Source: Fimbriimonadaceae bacterium
GTDB lineage: Bacteria; Armatimonadota; Fimbriimonadia; Fimbriimonadales; Fimbriimonadaceae
Assembly: GCA_014380605.1 (NCBI GenBank)
Contig: JACMJO010000151.1
Location: forward strand, 1 to 6,505
Reading direction: 5' to 3'
DNA length: 6,505 nt
A model generated the notes under the pieces. It did no database searches and had not been told where the DNA came from. It saw only the letters and a program-made list of their open reading frames with translations. The position numbers were made by a program, and so were the translations under genes. Below, one piece after another: positions 1 to 5,988 of the stretch (position 1 is its first letter; every line of letters begins with the position of its first letter).

Positions 1-1070
1 ACGATCTAGTTGCCTTCGTTCGTAATCTTGAAGAAAACGTCGGTCCAGCCGGTCGTTGGATTCATTTTGGCGTCACCAGTTACGACGTCATCGACACCGC
101 CACCGGCATGATGTTACGAGACTCCGCCGACGTCCTTCATGCCTCCGCCGCCAAGCTTCGGGAAGAGCTCAATCGAGTTGAGCGGGAATACGGAGATGCC
201 CCTCAAATCGGACGTACGCATGGCGTCCACGCGGAACCCATCACCTTTGGCCACAAGGTCAGAAGTTGGAGAAACGAACTGGATCGGAATGTGGCCCGAC
301 TCTTGGAAGCGCGCAAAGAGATCGCCGTCGGCAAGGCTAGCGGCCCCGTTGGCATCCACGGAATCACGTCTCCTCAATTGGAGCGGCGTGTTTGCCACCT
401 CCTTGGCCTTGAGCCAGATTTAGTCACCACCCAAGTCATCAACCGCGACCGTCACGCCAACTTCCTTAACGTCCTTGCGGTGCTTGGCGCGGGATTAGAA
501 AGGATTGCTACCGAGCTTCGGAATCTCCAACGGACGGAGATCCTTGAGGTTCAAGAAGGTTTTGCCGCTGGACAAACCGGCTCCAGCGCCATGCCCCACA
601 AGCGGAATCCCTGGAACAGCGAAACGGTTTGTGGCCTCTCTCGACTGCTCCGTGCGAACGCGCATGCAATGGTCGAGAGCATTGCCACCTGGCATGAAAG
701 GGATTTGACCAACTCCTCGCTGGAGCGAGTCATCTTCCCCGATACTTGCCAGCTTGCCGACTTCATGCTAAATCGGATGACCTCCATTCTCAAAAGCCTC
801 CAGGTCTTTCCCGAGAAGATGCACCAAAACCTCCGACTGATGGGCGACCTCGTCTTCAGTGAGCACTTGATGGTCGAGTTGGTGCGGTCGGGGATGAGCC
901 GGGCGGACGCCTACAAGGTTGCCCAGAGGAATGCCGCCAAGGCCTGGGATGGTGAAGACTATAAGACGAGTGTAGCCAAGGATCCCGACGTATTGGAGAG
1001 GCTATCACCCGAGGTAGTTGAAATGGTATTCAGTCTTGAACACCATCTCCGGCATGCTGTCTCGAAGTAG
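1..1070 (+). CDS. purB: Adenylosuccinate lyase, 5'-truncated by the window edge
   Basis: The enzyme catalyses two fumarate-releasing steps of purine synthesis in the cytoplasm: SAICAR to AICAR, and adenylosuccinate to AMP. The reading frame is open from base 3, upstream of the first ATG at 108, so the true start lies off the left edge. The visible part is 355 residues. Family signatures appear in order: HFGVTSYDVIDTA (residues 21-33 of the visible part), GRTHGVHAEP with the catalytic-region His at about residue 73, the flexible signature loop GSSAMPHKRNP carrying the catalytic Ser, and WHERDLTNSSLER. The window opens at the point matching the HD-V-V-A-F segment of Bacillus PurB, and bases 1-2 (AC) fit the end of that His codon. 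This implies about 68 missing residues and a full length near 424, normal for the family. It ends in TAG. The GNAT gene follows 19 bp later with no terminator visible between them. Identification is firm. Confidence 0.96.
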   Translation, partial: DLVAFVRNLEENVGPAGRWIHFGVTSYDVIDTATGMMLRDSADVLHASAAKLREELNRVEREYGDAPQIGRTHGVHAEPITFGHKVRSWRNELDRNVARLLEARKEIAVGKASGPVGIHGITSPQLERRVCHLLGLEPDLVTTQVINRDRHANFLNVLAVLGAGLERIATELRNLQRTEILEVQEGFAAGQTGSSAMPHKRNPWNSETVCGLSRLLRANAHAMVESIATWHERDLTNSSLERVIFPDTCQLADFMLNRMTSILKSLQVFPEKMHQNLRLMGDLVFSEHLMVELVRSGMSRADAYKVAQRNAAKAWDGEDYKTSVAKDPDVLERLSPEVVEMVFSLEHHLRHAVSK

Positions 1071-1077
1071 GTTCGGC

Positions 1078-1083
1078 TAAACT
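1078..1083 (+). promoter_or_regulatory. Possible -10 element (TAAACT) for a leaderless GNAT transcript
   Basis: TAAACT lies 6 nt before the ATG at 1090, in the 19-bp gap after purB. This matches the TANNNT-plus-short-gap arrangement known for leaderless genes in groups such as Deinococcus. No Shine-Dalgarno sequence occurs between the purB stop and this ATG, and no good -35 hexamer sits at the usual distance. A six-base match is weak on its own, and simple read-through from purB remains possible. Confidence 0.25.
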
Positions 1084-1089
1084 CTGCCG

Positions 1090-1680
1090 ATGTCGAATTC
1101 GCCAATTCTCTTGGATTTGCCCTACCGTTTGCATGGCGAGCGGATCGTCGTTCGACCTTGGCAAGCGGGCGATGGCGTCCATCTATTTGAGGCGGTGGAC
1201 GAATCGCGCGACCATCTCCTCCCCTTTCTTCCTTGGGGCCCGTTTCATGAATCTCCAGAATCGACTGAAGAGATGGTCCGTCGCTGGAATGCCAAGTGGA
1301 TGACCCGCGAAGATATGGTCCTCGCGATCTGGGATCGTGAGGAGAAGCGCGTTTTGGGCGGAACGGGCATCCACCGGATCGATTGGGAAGTCGGCTCATT
1401 TGAGATCGGCTATTGGATCCGTGAAAGCGAGGAAGGGAAGGGTTACGTTACAGAAGCAGTGCGACTTCTGATCAGGTTTATGATGGAGCACATGAATCCC
1501 AATCGAATCCACATTCGCTGCGCGGTTGGCAACGACCGGAGCTCCTCGATCCCACAACGACTGGGATTCAAGCACGAAGGCCGCCTTCGCAACCAGATCA
1601 TGGACACCAACGGAAACCTGTGCGACATTGACGTTTTCTCACTTATTCCGGGTGAGTTTAGTCGCGCGCTTTCGAATTAG
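1090..1680 (+). CDS. GNAT-family N-acetyltransferase, RimJ/RimL-like
   Basis: This 196-aa protein is predicted to move an acetyl group from acetyl-CoA to an amine, either a protein N-terminus or a small molecule; the substrate cannot be told from sequence. The RimJ/RimL layout is clear: an N-terminal strand with GERIVVRPW (16-24), then GGTGIHRIDW (90-99), then FEIGYWIRESEEGKGYVTEA (104-123). The last stretch carries the G-K-G pyrophosphate-binding loop (116-118) of motif A. NDRSSSIPQRLGF (148-160) followed by EGRLRN (163-168) matches the family's N-x-x-S...GF-x-x-EG-x-x-R block. Length is typical and the gene looks intact, ending in TAG. It follows purB by 19 bp, so it may be co-transcribed, but nothing in the protein links it to purine synthesis. 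No Shine-Dalgarno sequence precedes the ATG. Family assignment is strong; specific function is open. Confidence 0.9.
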   Translation: MSNSPILLDLPYRLHGERIVVRPWQAGDGVHLFEAVDESRDHLLPFLPWGPFHESPESTEEMVRRWNAKWMTREDMVLAIWDREEKRVLGGTGIHRIDWEVGSFEIGYWIRESEEGKGYVTEAVRLLIRFMMEHMNPNRIHIRCAVGNDRSSSIPQRLGFKHEGRLRNQIMDTNGNLCDIDVFSLIPGEFSRALSN

Positions 1681-1836
1681 CTACCAGCGATAGGTTTTCT
1701 GTCGGCGACGGCTTTTCGCCACTTTCAGCACCAGCAGAACGCAGGGAACTGCGGCGAATGCAACCCAATAGTTCTGCAAAACGCCGCCCAAATCGGGGCT
1801 GGGAGTCTTGGCCGCGAGGAGATTAATGACGTTCAT
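1681..1836 (-). CDS. Putative 51-aa single-pass membrane microprotein
   Basis: This short minus-strand ORF fills most of the space after the GNAT gene. It runs from ATG (1836-1834) to TAG (1683-1681). The predicted product begins MNVINLLAAKTPSPDLGG, continues with a hydrophobic stretch YWVAFAAVPCVLLVLKV (24-40), and ends in a strongly basic tail, KSRRRQKTYRW. That is one membrane helix with the positive-inside rule placing the C-terminus in the cytoplasm. The layout (short N-terminus, one helix opening with aromatic residues, Arg/Lys tail) resembles CcmD-like small proteins of cytochrome c maturation, but this is topology only and no cytochrome genes are visible nearby. Its stop codon touches the GNAT stop with no base between. 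No clear Shine-Dalgarno is present; an AT-rich AATATTTT lies just before the start. It could be a chance ORF, although helix plus basic tail plus exact abutment argue otherwise. Confidence 0.5.
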   Translation of the reverse strand: MNVINLLAAKTPSPDLGGVLQNYWVAFAAVPCVLLVLKVAKSRRRQKTYRW

Positions 1837-1964
1837 GCCTAAAATATTGGGTACTTGCCTGTTGCCCGTCCCCCGTCGTTTCTTCAGGATGCAATAAAAC
1901 TGTGAAAACTGCTAAGCGTCGTAAACACTACGGCCGTTAACTCGGTTATGCTTCACGAAGACCA
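1837..1964. promoter_or_regulatory. Divergent intergenic region, probable promoter area
   Basis: This 128-bp gap separates the minus-strand microprotein ORF from the plus-strand TIM-barrel gene, so any promoters for either should lie here. It is more AT-rich towards the middle (around 1890-1912, with CAATAAAACT and GAAAACT runs). A perfect 8-bp palindrome ACGGCCGT (1930-1937) overlaps GTTAAC (1936-1941), about 25 nt before the TIM-barrel ATG. These could form an operator but are short enough to be chance. TATGCT (1947-1952) is a possible -10 for the plus-strand gene, leaving almost no leader. I found no convincing -35 on either strand. Confidence 0.3.
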
Positions 1965-2726
1965 ATGAAACCGCTCTCTATCCAGCTTTACACCGTCCGC
2001 GAAGTCGCCAAAGATGGCAACCACTTGAACGTCTTGCAGCAGATCGCCGATATTGGATACAAGGGGGTTGAAGGACACGGTTACGGGCTTACTCCTGCCG
2101 AATTTCGCAAGGTTGTTGAAGACATGGGCATGTCGGTGAGCAGCTACTTCGGGGGGTTTCCAGACCCGGACAAAATCAACGAATTCATGGATACCGCCAA
2201 GGCGCTGGGCACGAACCTCACCGTTTCCGGGTTCTGGGTGCCTGAATTCGAGTCGGTAGACGCCATCAAGAAGACGGCAGATCGAGTTCGCCCAGCCGTT
2301 GAAACGCTCAAAGCAAACGGCATCACCTTCGGCCTCCACAACCACTGGATGGAGTTTGAAATGGTGGAAGGCAAGTGGGCGATTCAACATCTTATCGATC
2401 TGGTGCCCGATCTCCATTTGGAGATCGACATCTACTGGTGTGCCAACTTTGGTGCGAACAATCCCGCCGAAGTGGTACGGACCTACCGTGATCGTGCCCA
2501 CTTGTTGCACGTGAAGGACGGCCCGCTTGTCAAGGGTGAGCCCCATGTGGCGGTCGGCTCGGGAAAGATGGACATTCCGGCCGTCCTCGCGGAGGAGAAC
2601 CCGGACGTGACGAAGTGGCATGTCGTGGAGCTAGACGAGTGTGCCACCGACATGATGGAAGCCGTTCGGGGAAGCTATGACTACCTGGTTGGAAACGGGC
2701 TGGCAACTGGAAACCGAACTCCGTAG
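1965..2726 (+). CDS. Sugar phosphate isomerase/epimerase family protein (xylose isomerase-like TIM barrel)
   Basis: This 253-aa cytoplasmic protein belongs to the AP endonuclease 2/xylose isomerase-like TIM-barrel family, whose members isomerise or epimerise sugars, inositols or related compounds using a bound divalent metal. Family marks are the N-terminal IQLYTVRE (6-13), DIGYKGVEGHG (29-39), the HNHWMEFE segment (125-132; relatives have H-N-H-D-F-E-F), LEIDIYWC (152-159), LLHVKDG (180-186) and HVVELDE (219-225). Likely metal or catalytic residues, by position within the fold, are D155, H182 and E222, with H127 or E130 as the further ligand. Length is normal for the short, cytoplasmic form and there is no signal peptide, unlike many secreted relatives. 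The ATG is supported by the family's usual MKP-x-SIQLY-type N-terminus. Only a weak GAAG precedes it. It stands alone between a divergent gap and convergent purD, so context does not reveal the substrate. Confidence 0.87.
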   Translation: MKPLSIQLYTVREVAKDGNHLNVLQQIADIGYKGVEGHGYGLTPAEFRKVVEDMGMSVSSYFGGFPDPDKINEFMDTAKALGTNLTVSGFWVPEFESVDAIKKTADRVRPAVETLKANGITFGLHNHWMEFEMVEGKWAIQHLIDLVPDLHLEIDIYWCANFGANNPAEVVRTYRDRAHLLHVKDGPLVKGEPHVAVGSGKMDIPAVLAEENPDVTKWHVVELDECATDMMEAVRGSYDYLVGNGLATGNRTP

Positions 2727-2741
2727 GTCTGGCACTCAGAC
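2727..2741. terminator. Small hairpin across the convergent stop codons (weak terminator candidate)
   Basis: GTCTG (2727-2731) and CAGAC (2737-2741) form a perfect 5-bp stem with a 5-nt loop. It starts right after the TIM-barrel TAG and takes in the purD stop (TGA, complement of 2736-2738). It would work equally for both convergent genes. No T-run follows on either strand and the stem is short, so intrinsic termination is doubtful. Confidence 0.25.
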
Positions 2742-3992
2742 TGGACTCGCAGCGATGTCCCGACGGTAGTGCTTGCCCTCAAACTCGATCTGATCGCAGA
2801 CCTCATAGGCGCTTGCGGTGGCTTCCTCAAGGGTGTCGCCAACCGCCGAGACCCCCAAAACCCTTCCGCCGTTGGAACTCAGGACGCCATCTTTGATTGC
2901 CGTTCCGGCATGAAACACTTTCACGTTGGCGGGAATCTTTTCTGGCAGAAGGATCGGGACGCCTTTGAGATAATTTCCTGGATACCCACCGCTGGCAACA
3001 ACCACCGTAACGGAATAGTTGTCAAGAACCTCTACCGGCGGAATCGGATCGCCAACAGCCGCCGCCATCAGGGCCGTCGATAGGCCAAGCCCAAGACGTC
3101 TCATGACCGACTGAGTCTCCGGGTCTCCAAATCGAACGTTGTATTCAAGGCAAATTGGCTTGCCGTTCTGCACCATAAACCCCGAAAAGAGCGTGCCTCG
3201 ATAATCGATGCCGAGAGATTGGAGGTGGGCGAGCATGGGTCGAACCGCGCTTTCTTCAGCTTCTCGGACCAAATTGGTGGGCACGGCAGCTACCGGGGAA
3301 TACGCGCCCATCCCGCCTGTATTCGGCCCGCGATCCCCATCTAGCACCCGCTTGTAGTCCTGCGCGACGGGCAGGCTGTAGAAGTCCGTACCGGAGCAGA
3401 TGCTGAGAAGAGAAAACTCATAGCCGAGAAGCCGTTCCTCGACCACAACTGTCGATCCTGCCTCGCCAAATTCCCGATCGAGCATCATCGAGTCGATCGC
3501 TTCCTCGGCTTCGTCCAACGTGTTGGCGACCACCACTCCTTTGCCCAGGGCATTGCCACTTGCCTTGATGACCGGCATGGAGCCTGAATCGGCTAACGAC
3601 TTGGCGAACGCTTTCGCCTTGGTAGCGTCCTTGAATGCTTCGAACTGCGCCGTCGGTACACCCGCTTGGATCATCAAATCTTTGGAGAAAGACTTCGAGG
3701 CCTCCAGTTGCGCGCCGTCCTTGCCCGGACCATAAACCGCCACACCGTTAGCCCGCAGAAAGTCCGCGAGTCCGGCTACCAAAGGGTCCTCTGGGCCAAC
3801 GACGACAAGGTCTACAAACCGAGATCGGCACAGGTCCAGAATGCCTTGCGAGTCGCCAGTACGTACCTCAACGCATTCTGCATCTTCCGCGATGCCGGCA
3901 TTTCCGGGAGCGACAATGACCTCCGCTTCCTGAGAGAGCTTCCAAGCGAGCGCATGCTCGCGTCCTCCAGAACCGATCACCAGAATACGCAC
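2736..3992 (-). CDS. purD: Phosphoribosylamine--glycine ligase (GAR synthetase)
   Basis: PurD catalyses the second step of de novo purine synthesis, joining 5-phosphoribosylamine and glycine with ATP to give GAR. At 418 aa it is full length for a monofunctional bacterial enzyme. The start is GTG (complement of 3990-3992), giving MRILVIGSGGREHAL, the family's conserved N-terminus; no other in-frame start lies in the short gap upstream. The N-terminal domain is followed by GPEDPLVAG (66-74), the ATP-grasp region with IKASGNALGKGVVV (142-155), DGDRGPNTGGMGAYSP (218-233), and the metal-binding LEYNVRFGDPETQ (282-294; E283 and N285). Most family members read KADG-x-A-A-GKGV in the ATP loop; here Ser replaces that Asp and Asn follows the Gly. 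Its start lies 21 bp after the stop of the nuclease gene, so the two are probably co-transcribed. No Shine-Dalgarno sequence is evident before the GTG. Confidence 0.96.
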   Translation of the reverse strand: MRILVIGSGGREHALAWKLSQEAEVIVAPGNAGIAEDAECVEVRTGDSQGILDLCRSRFVDLVVVGPEDPLVAGLADFLRANGVAVYGPGKDGAQLEASKSFSKDLMIQAGVPTAQFEAFKDATKAKAFAKSLADSGSMPVIKASGNALGKGVVVANTLDEAEEAIDSMMLDREFGEAGSTVVVEERLLGYEFSLLSICSGTDFYSLPVAQDYKRVLDGDRGPNTGGMGAYSPVAAVPTNLVREAEESAVRPMLAHLQSLGIDYRGTLFSGFMVQNGKPICLEYNVRFGDPETQSVMRRLGLGLSTALMAAAVGDPIPPVEVLDNYSVTVVVASGGYPGNYLKGVPILLPEKIPANVKVFHAGTAIKDGVLSSNGGRVLGVSAVGDTLEEATASAYEVCDQIEFEGKHYRRDIAASPV

Positions 3993-4013
3993 GCTAAGAA
4001 TATGGCAGATCGA

Positions 4014-5393
4014 CTAGAGATTAAACTCTTGCCCCTGCGAGGGAACAGTCGTCTTCCAACCTAGGTCAGAGTGAATCTTCGCCTGCAAGGCTTCCTGTGC
4101 CTTCGTTTCCCCGTGAACGATGAAGGTCATTTTCGGCGGAGTCTTGAAGTTTTTGAGCCAAGTCATGATCTCTTCTTGATCAGCATGGGCAGAAAGAGAG
4201 TTGAGCTTGGTGATGTGTGCCCGAACTTGGACTTCCTCGTGGTGAATCTGCACGGTCGGCTCCCCATCAATAAGGCGCCGCCCCAGCGTTCCTTCACCTT
4301 GATATCCGGTGAACACAACCGTCGTTGCAGGATTTCCTAGGCGATTCTTAAGGTGGTGCACGATTCGCCCGCCATTGGCCATGCCCGAACCCGCAATGAT
4401 GATCATCGGCCCAACCTGCTTGTTGAGAGCCTTGGACTGCTCGCTATCCCTAATCAACGAGAGAAGATGCGGCTCAAGCGAACTTGCGTCGTTGTCGACG
4501 GCGATCTTCATGTCTTGGTCGTGCTCCTCCTTGGCATCCGCGTAGAGTCGAGTTGCGCTGATCGCCATCGGGCTATCCACAAAGATTGGCATTCGAGGCA
4601 TTCGCCCTTGATCTTGGAGCTGGCGAAGATAAAAAAGGACCTCTTGGGTGCGGCCAATAGAGAAGGTCGGCAAGAGAACCGCTCCGCCCACCCCGGCGGC
4701 GTGATTGAGGATCTCTTCAAGCTTGCCCACCGTGTCCTCGTGGGCATGGAGTCGGTCGCCGTAAGTGCTCTCGACAACCAGGTATTCAGCAAATTCGACC
4801 GTCGTGGGGTCCTTGATGATCGGCGTGTTGAATCGACCCAAGTCGCCACCCATCAGAATGCGCTCGCCGTTTTCAAAGTAAATCTCGGCGAAGGCCGAGC
4901 CCAGAATGTGGCCAGCCGGCAAGTACTTGAAGGTCCCTCCACCCGGCAAGGGCTGAAGTTCGCCATACGGCATGGTTACGAATCGCTTCAAACAGGCATA
5001 GGCATCTTGCTCGGTATAGAGCGGGAGCGCCGGAGTGTGCCGACTGCCCTTTTTGTTCGCATAGCGAGCATCTTCTTCCTGAATGCGTCCCGAATCTGGC
5101 AAGCTGATCTTGGATAGGCCAAGCGTGGCCGGGGTGCAGTAAATCGGACCTTGATAGCCTTCTCGCACCAGCTTTGGAATCATCCCAATGTGATCCATAT
5201 GGGCGTGCGTCACCACGACGGCATCAAGTTCGGTTGGATCAAACGGAAAGGGTTGCCAGTTCCGGTCTCGCAACTCTCGATTGCCCTGAAAAATGCCGCA
5301 GTCGACCAGGATCTTCTTGCCGTTGAGGGTGAGGAGATGCTTGGAACCGGTAACGGTCTGCGCGGCGCCGTAGAAGCCGATGGTTTGGCTCAT
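4014..5393 (-). CDS. Beta-CASP metallo-beta-lactamase-fold ribonuclease
   Basis: This 459-aa protein has the architecture of the bacterial CPSF73-like RNases, such as Thermus TTHA0252, predicted to cut RNA with two bound zinc ions. All family motifs are present: D31 (VDCGIFQG), motif 2 HAHMDH (63-68), motif 3 H162 in AGHILGSA, motif 4 D184 in GGDLGR, beta-CASP motif A E208 in VVESTYGDR, the conserved AGSGMANGGRIVHHL (335-349), motif B H403 in SAHAD and motif C H428 in FIVHGE. No active-site residue is missing. No KH or other extra RNA-binding domain is fused and there is no signal peptide, so it should act in the cytoplasm. It differs from RNase J by lacking that family's C-terminal domain and by length. 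The ATG at 5393 starts directly at the core fold. purD follows 21 bp downstream. RNA rather than DNA as substrate is inferred from the family. Confidence 0.93.
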   Translation of the reverse strand: MSQTIGFYGAAQTVTGSKHLLTLNGKKILVDCGIFQGNRELRDRNWQPFPFDPTELDAVVVTHAHMDHIGMIPKLVREGYQGPIYCTPATLGLSKISLPDSGRIQEEDARYANKKGSRHTPALPLYTEQDAYACLKRFVTMPYGELQPLPGGGTFKYLPAGHILGSAFAEIYFENGERILMGGDLGRFNTPIIKDPTTVEFAEYLVVESTYGDRLHAHEDTVGKLEEILNHAAGVGGAVLLPTFSIGRTQEVLFYLRQLQDQGRMPRMPIFVDSPMAISATRLYADAKEEHDQDMKIAVDNDASSLEPHLLSLIRDSEQSKALNKQVGPMIIIAGSGMANGGRIVHHLKNRLGNPATTVVFTGYQGEGTLGRRLIDGEPTVQIHHEEVQVRAHITKLNSLSAHADQEEIMTWLKNFKTPPKMTFIVHGETKAQEALQAKIHSDLGWKTTVPSQGQEFNL

Positions 5394-5401
5394 TGCCGCA
5401 G

Positions 5402-5407
5402 ATTGTA
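5402..5407 (-). promoter_or_regulatory. Possible -10 element (TACAAT) for the nuclease-purD transcript
   Basis: Read on the minus strand, TACAAT matches TATAAT at five of six positions, directly preceded by TG. It ends 8 nt before the ATG at 5393, so transcription would begin at or next to the start codon, giving a leaderless or nearly leaderless mRNA. No Shine-Dalgarno lies between it and the ATG. No recognisable -35 is seen 16-18 nt upstream. Confidence 0.4.
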
Positions 5408-5431
5408 CATTCAGACGATGGCCGTAGGTTA

Positions 5432-5500
5432 GGTTGGTTCGGATTGGTTAGGTTTAGTGAGGAGGAATCACCTCACAAATCCAAACCACCCAAACTAATC
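5432..5500. repeat. Long imperfect inverted repeat/hairpin with internal direct repeats
   Basis: The arms pair from the tip outward as 5457-5462 with 5471-5476 (6 bp, 8-nt loop), 5454-5455 with 5478-5479, 5451-5452 with 5481-5482, 5445-5449 with 5484-5488, 5441-5442 with 5490-5491, and 5432-5439 with 5493-5500. That gives 25 pairs, two of them G-T, interrupted by single mismatches and one small internal loop. The left side also holds two copies of GGTTAGGTT (5427-5435 and 5446-5454), 19 bp apart. It begins 8 nt past the stop of the 152-aa gene on the minus strand, where a terminator or mRNA 3'-end structure would be expected, and lies upstream of the nuclease promoter region. No U-run follows, so it is not a classic intrinsic terminator. 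It could also be a dispersed intergenic repeat. Confidence 0.6.
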
Positions 5501-5507
5501 CGAGCTC

Positions 5508-5966
5508 CTACCAATACGGCGGGAAACTGATACCGTCTTTGTTTTTGTTGTCCGAATAGACCAGCTTGTAGCTCAAGCATTCCCATTTGCCTTTGGCGTC
5601 TTTCTTCATGTTCAGGGCGGCAAGCGGTCGGTCGGTTCCACCCCAAGTCTGTCTCTCTAGGCCAACTACGACTACCTTGGCCGTGTCGCCCATGTACCAA
5701 ATGACCCGATAAAACATCATCGGGCCCTGGATGCCGACGTCGGCGTAGGCTTCCTTGACCGGCTTTTCGAGGTCCTTCACGACAATTCTTGTGAGGATTT
5801 CAGCGTAGGCATACGGGGCGCTAAAAACCGCGATCATCCAGAAGACGAATGCCCTCCAAGGCCGGCTTTCACCCTTGTCCTGGATGGGTCTGAACATCGT
5901 GGAAACGAATGTCAAAGCCCCCGCTACGAAGAAACAACCGATTGAGTAGAACAACGCGCCAAACAT
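5508..5966 (-). CDS. Hypothetical two-helix membrane protein
   Basis: I do not recognise this 152-aa protein. Two hydrophobic segments lie near the N-terminus: roughly 2-24 (starting FGALFYSIGCFFVAGALTF) and roughly 38-57 (starting WRAFVFWMIAVFSAPYAYA). A charged loop joins them. The remaining ~90 residues look soluble, with alternating polar and hydrophobic stretches such as AKVVVVGLE (96-104) and WECLSYKLVYSD (128-139), suggesting a small beta-rich domain, and end in FPPYW. The frame stays open upstream to 6059, but that part overlaps the end of the cation-efflux gene. The ATG at 5966 is preferred because it opens the first helix and follows a GGAGAGGG. The gap to the upstream stop is 22 bp, so the two genes are very likely co-transcribed. 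A hairpin starts 8 nt after its TAG. The soluble tail could face either side of the membrane. Confidence 0.72.
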   Translation of the reverse strand: MFGALFYSIGCFFVAGALTFVSTMFRPIQDKGESRPWRAFVFWMIAVFSAPYAYAEILTRIVVKDLEKPVKEAYADVGIQGPMMFYRVIWYMGDTAKVVVVGLERQTWGGTDRPLAALNMKKDAKGKWECLSYKLVYSDNKNKDGISFPPYW

Positions 5967-5976
5967 GAATTTAGGA

Positions 5977-5984
5977 CCCTCTCC
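5977..5984 (-). promoter_or_regulatory. Ribosome binding site of the 152-aa membrane protein
   Basis: On the minus strand this reads GGAGAGGG, 10 nt before the ATG at 5966. It supports that ATG over in-frame ATG codons further upstream inside the cation-efflux gene. It is the clearest Shine-Dalgarno sequence in the window; the other visible starts have none or only a weak one. Confidence 0.55.
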
Positions 5985-5988
5985 ATTC

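Noticed and set aside
959..1399. A 146-codon minus-strand open frame crossing the purB-GNAT junction
   Set aside because: It overlaps two well-supported genes, and the product is Arg/Ser/Pro-rich without a motif.
1895..1900. TAAAAC in the divergent gap as a -10 for the TIM-barrel gene
   Set aside because: No -35-like hexamer lies at a suitable distance, and it is a poor match to the consensus.
1953..2621. A 222-codon minus-strand open frame opposite the TIM-barrel gene
   Set aside because: The plus-strand protein has clear family motifs; the opposing translation is rich in His, Val and Arg with no domain, as expected from a shadow frame.
1..4013. purB and purD as parts of a purine operon
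   Set aside because: They are on opposite strands with three unrelated ORFs between them, so they cannot share a transcript.
4353..5117. A 254-codon plus-strand open frame antisense to the nuclease gene
   Set aside because: It lies wholly opposite a gene with every beta-CASP motif intact, its translation has no recognisable domain, and long antisense frames are common at this base composition.
5427..5454. GGTTAGGTT copies as a CRISPR or telomere-like tandem array
   Set aside because: There are only two copies, 19 bp apart, with no spacer structure, no further units and no cas genes; they are better seen as part of the hairpin.
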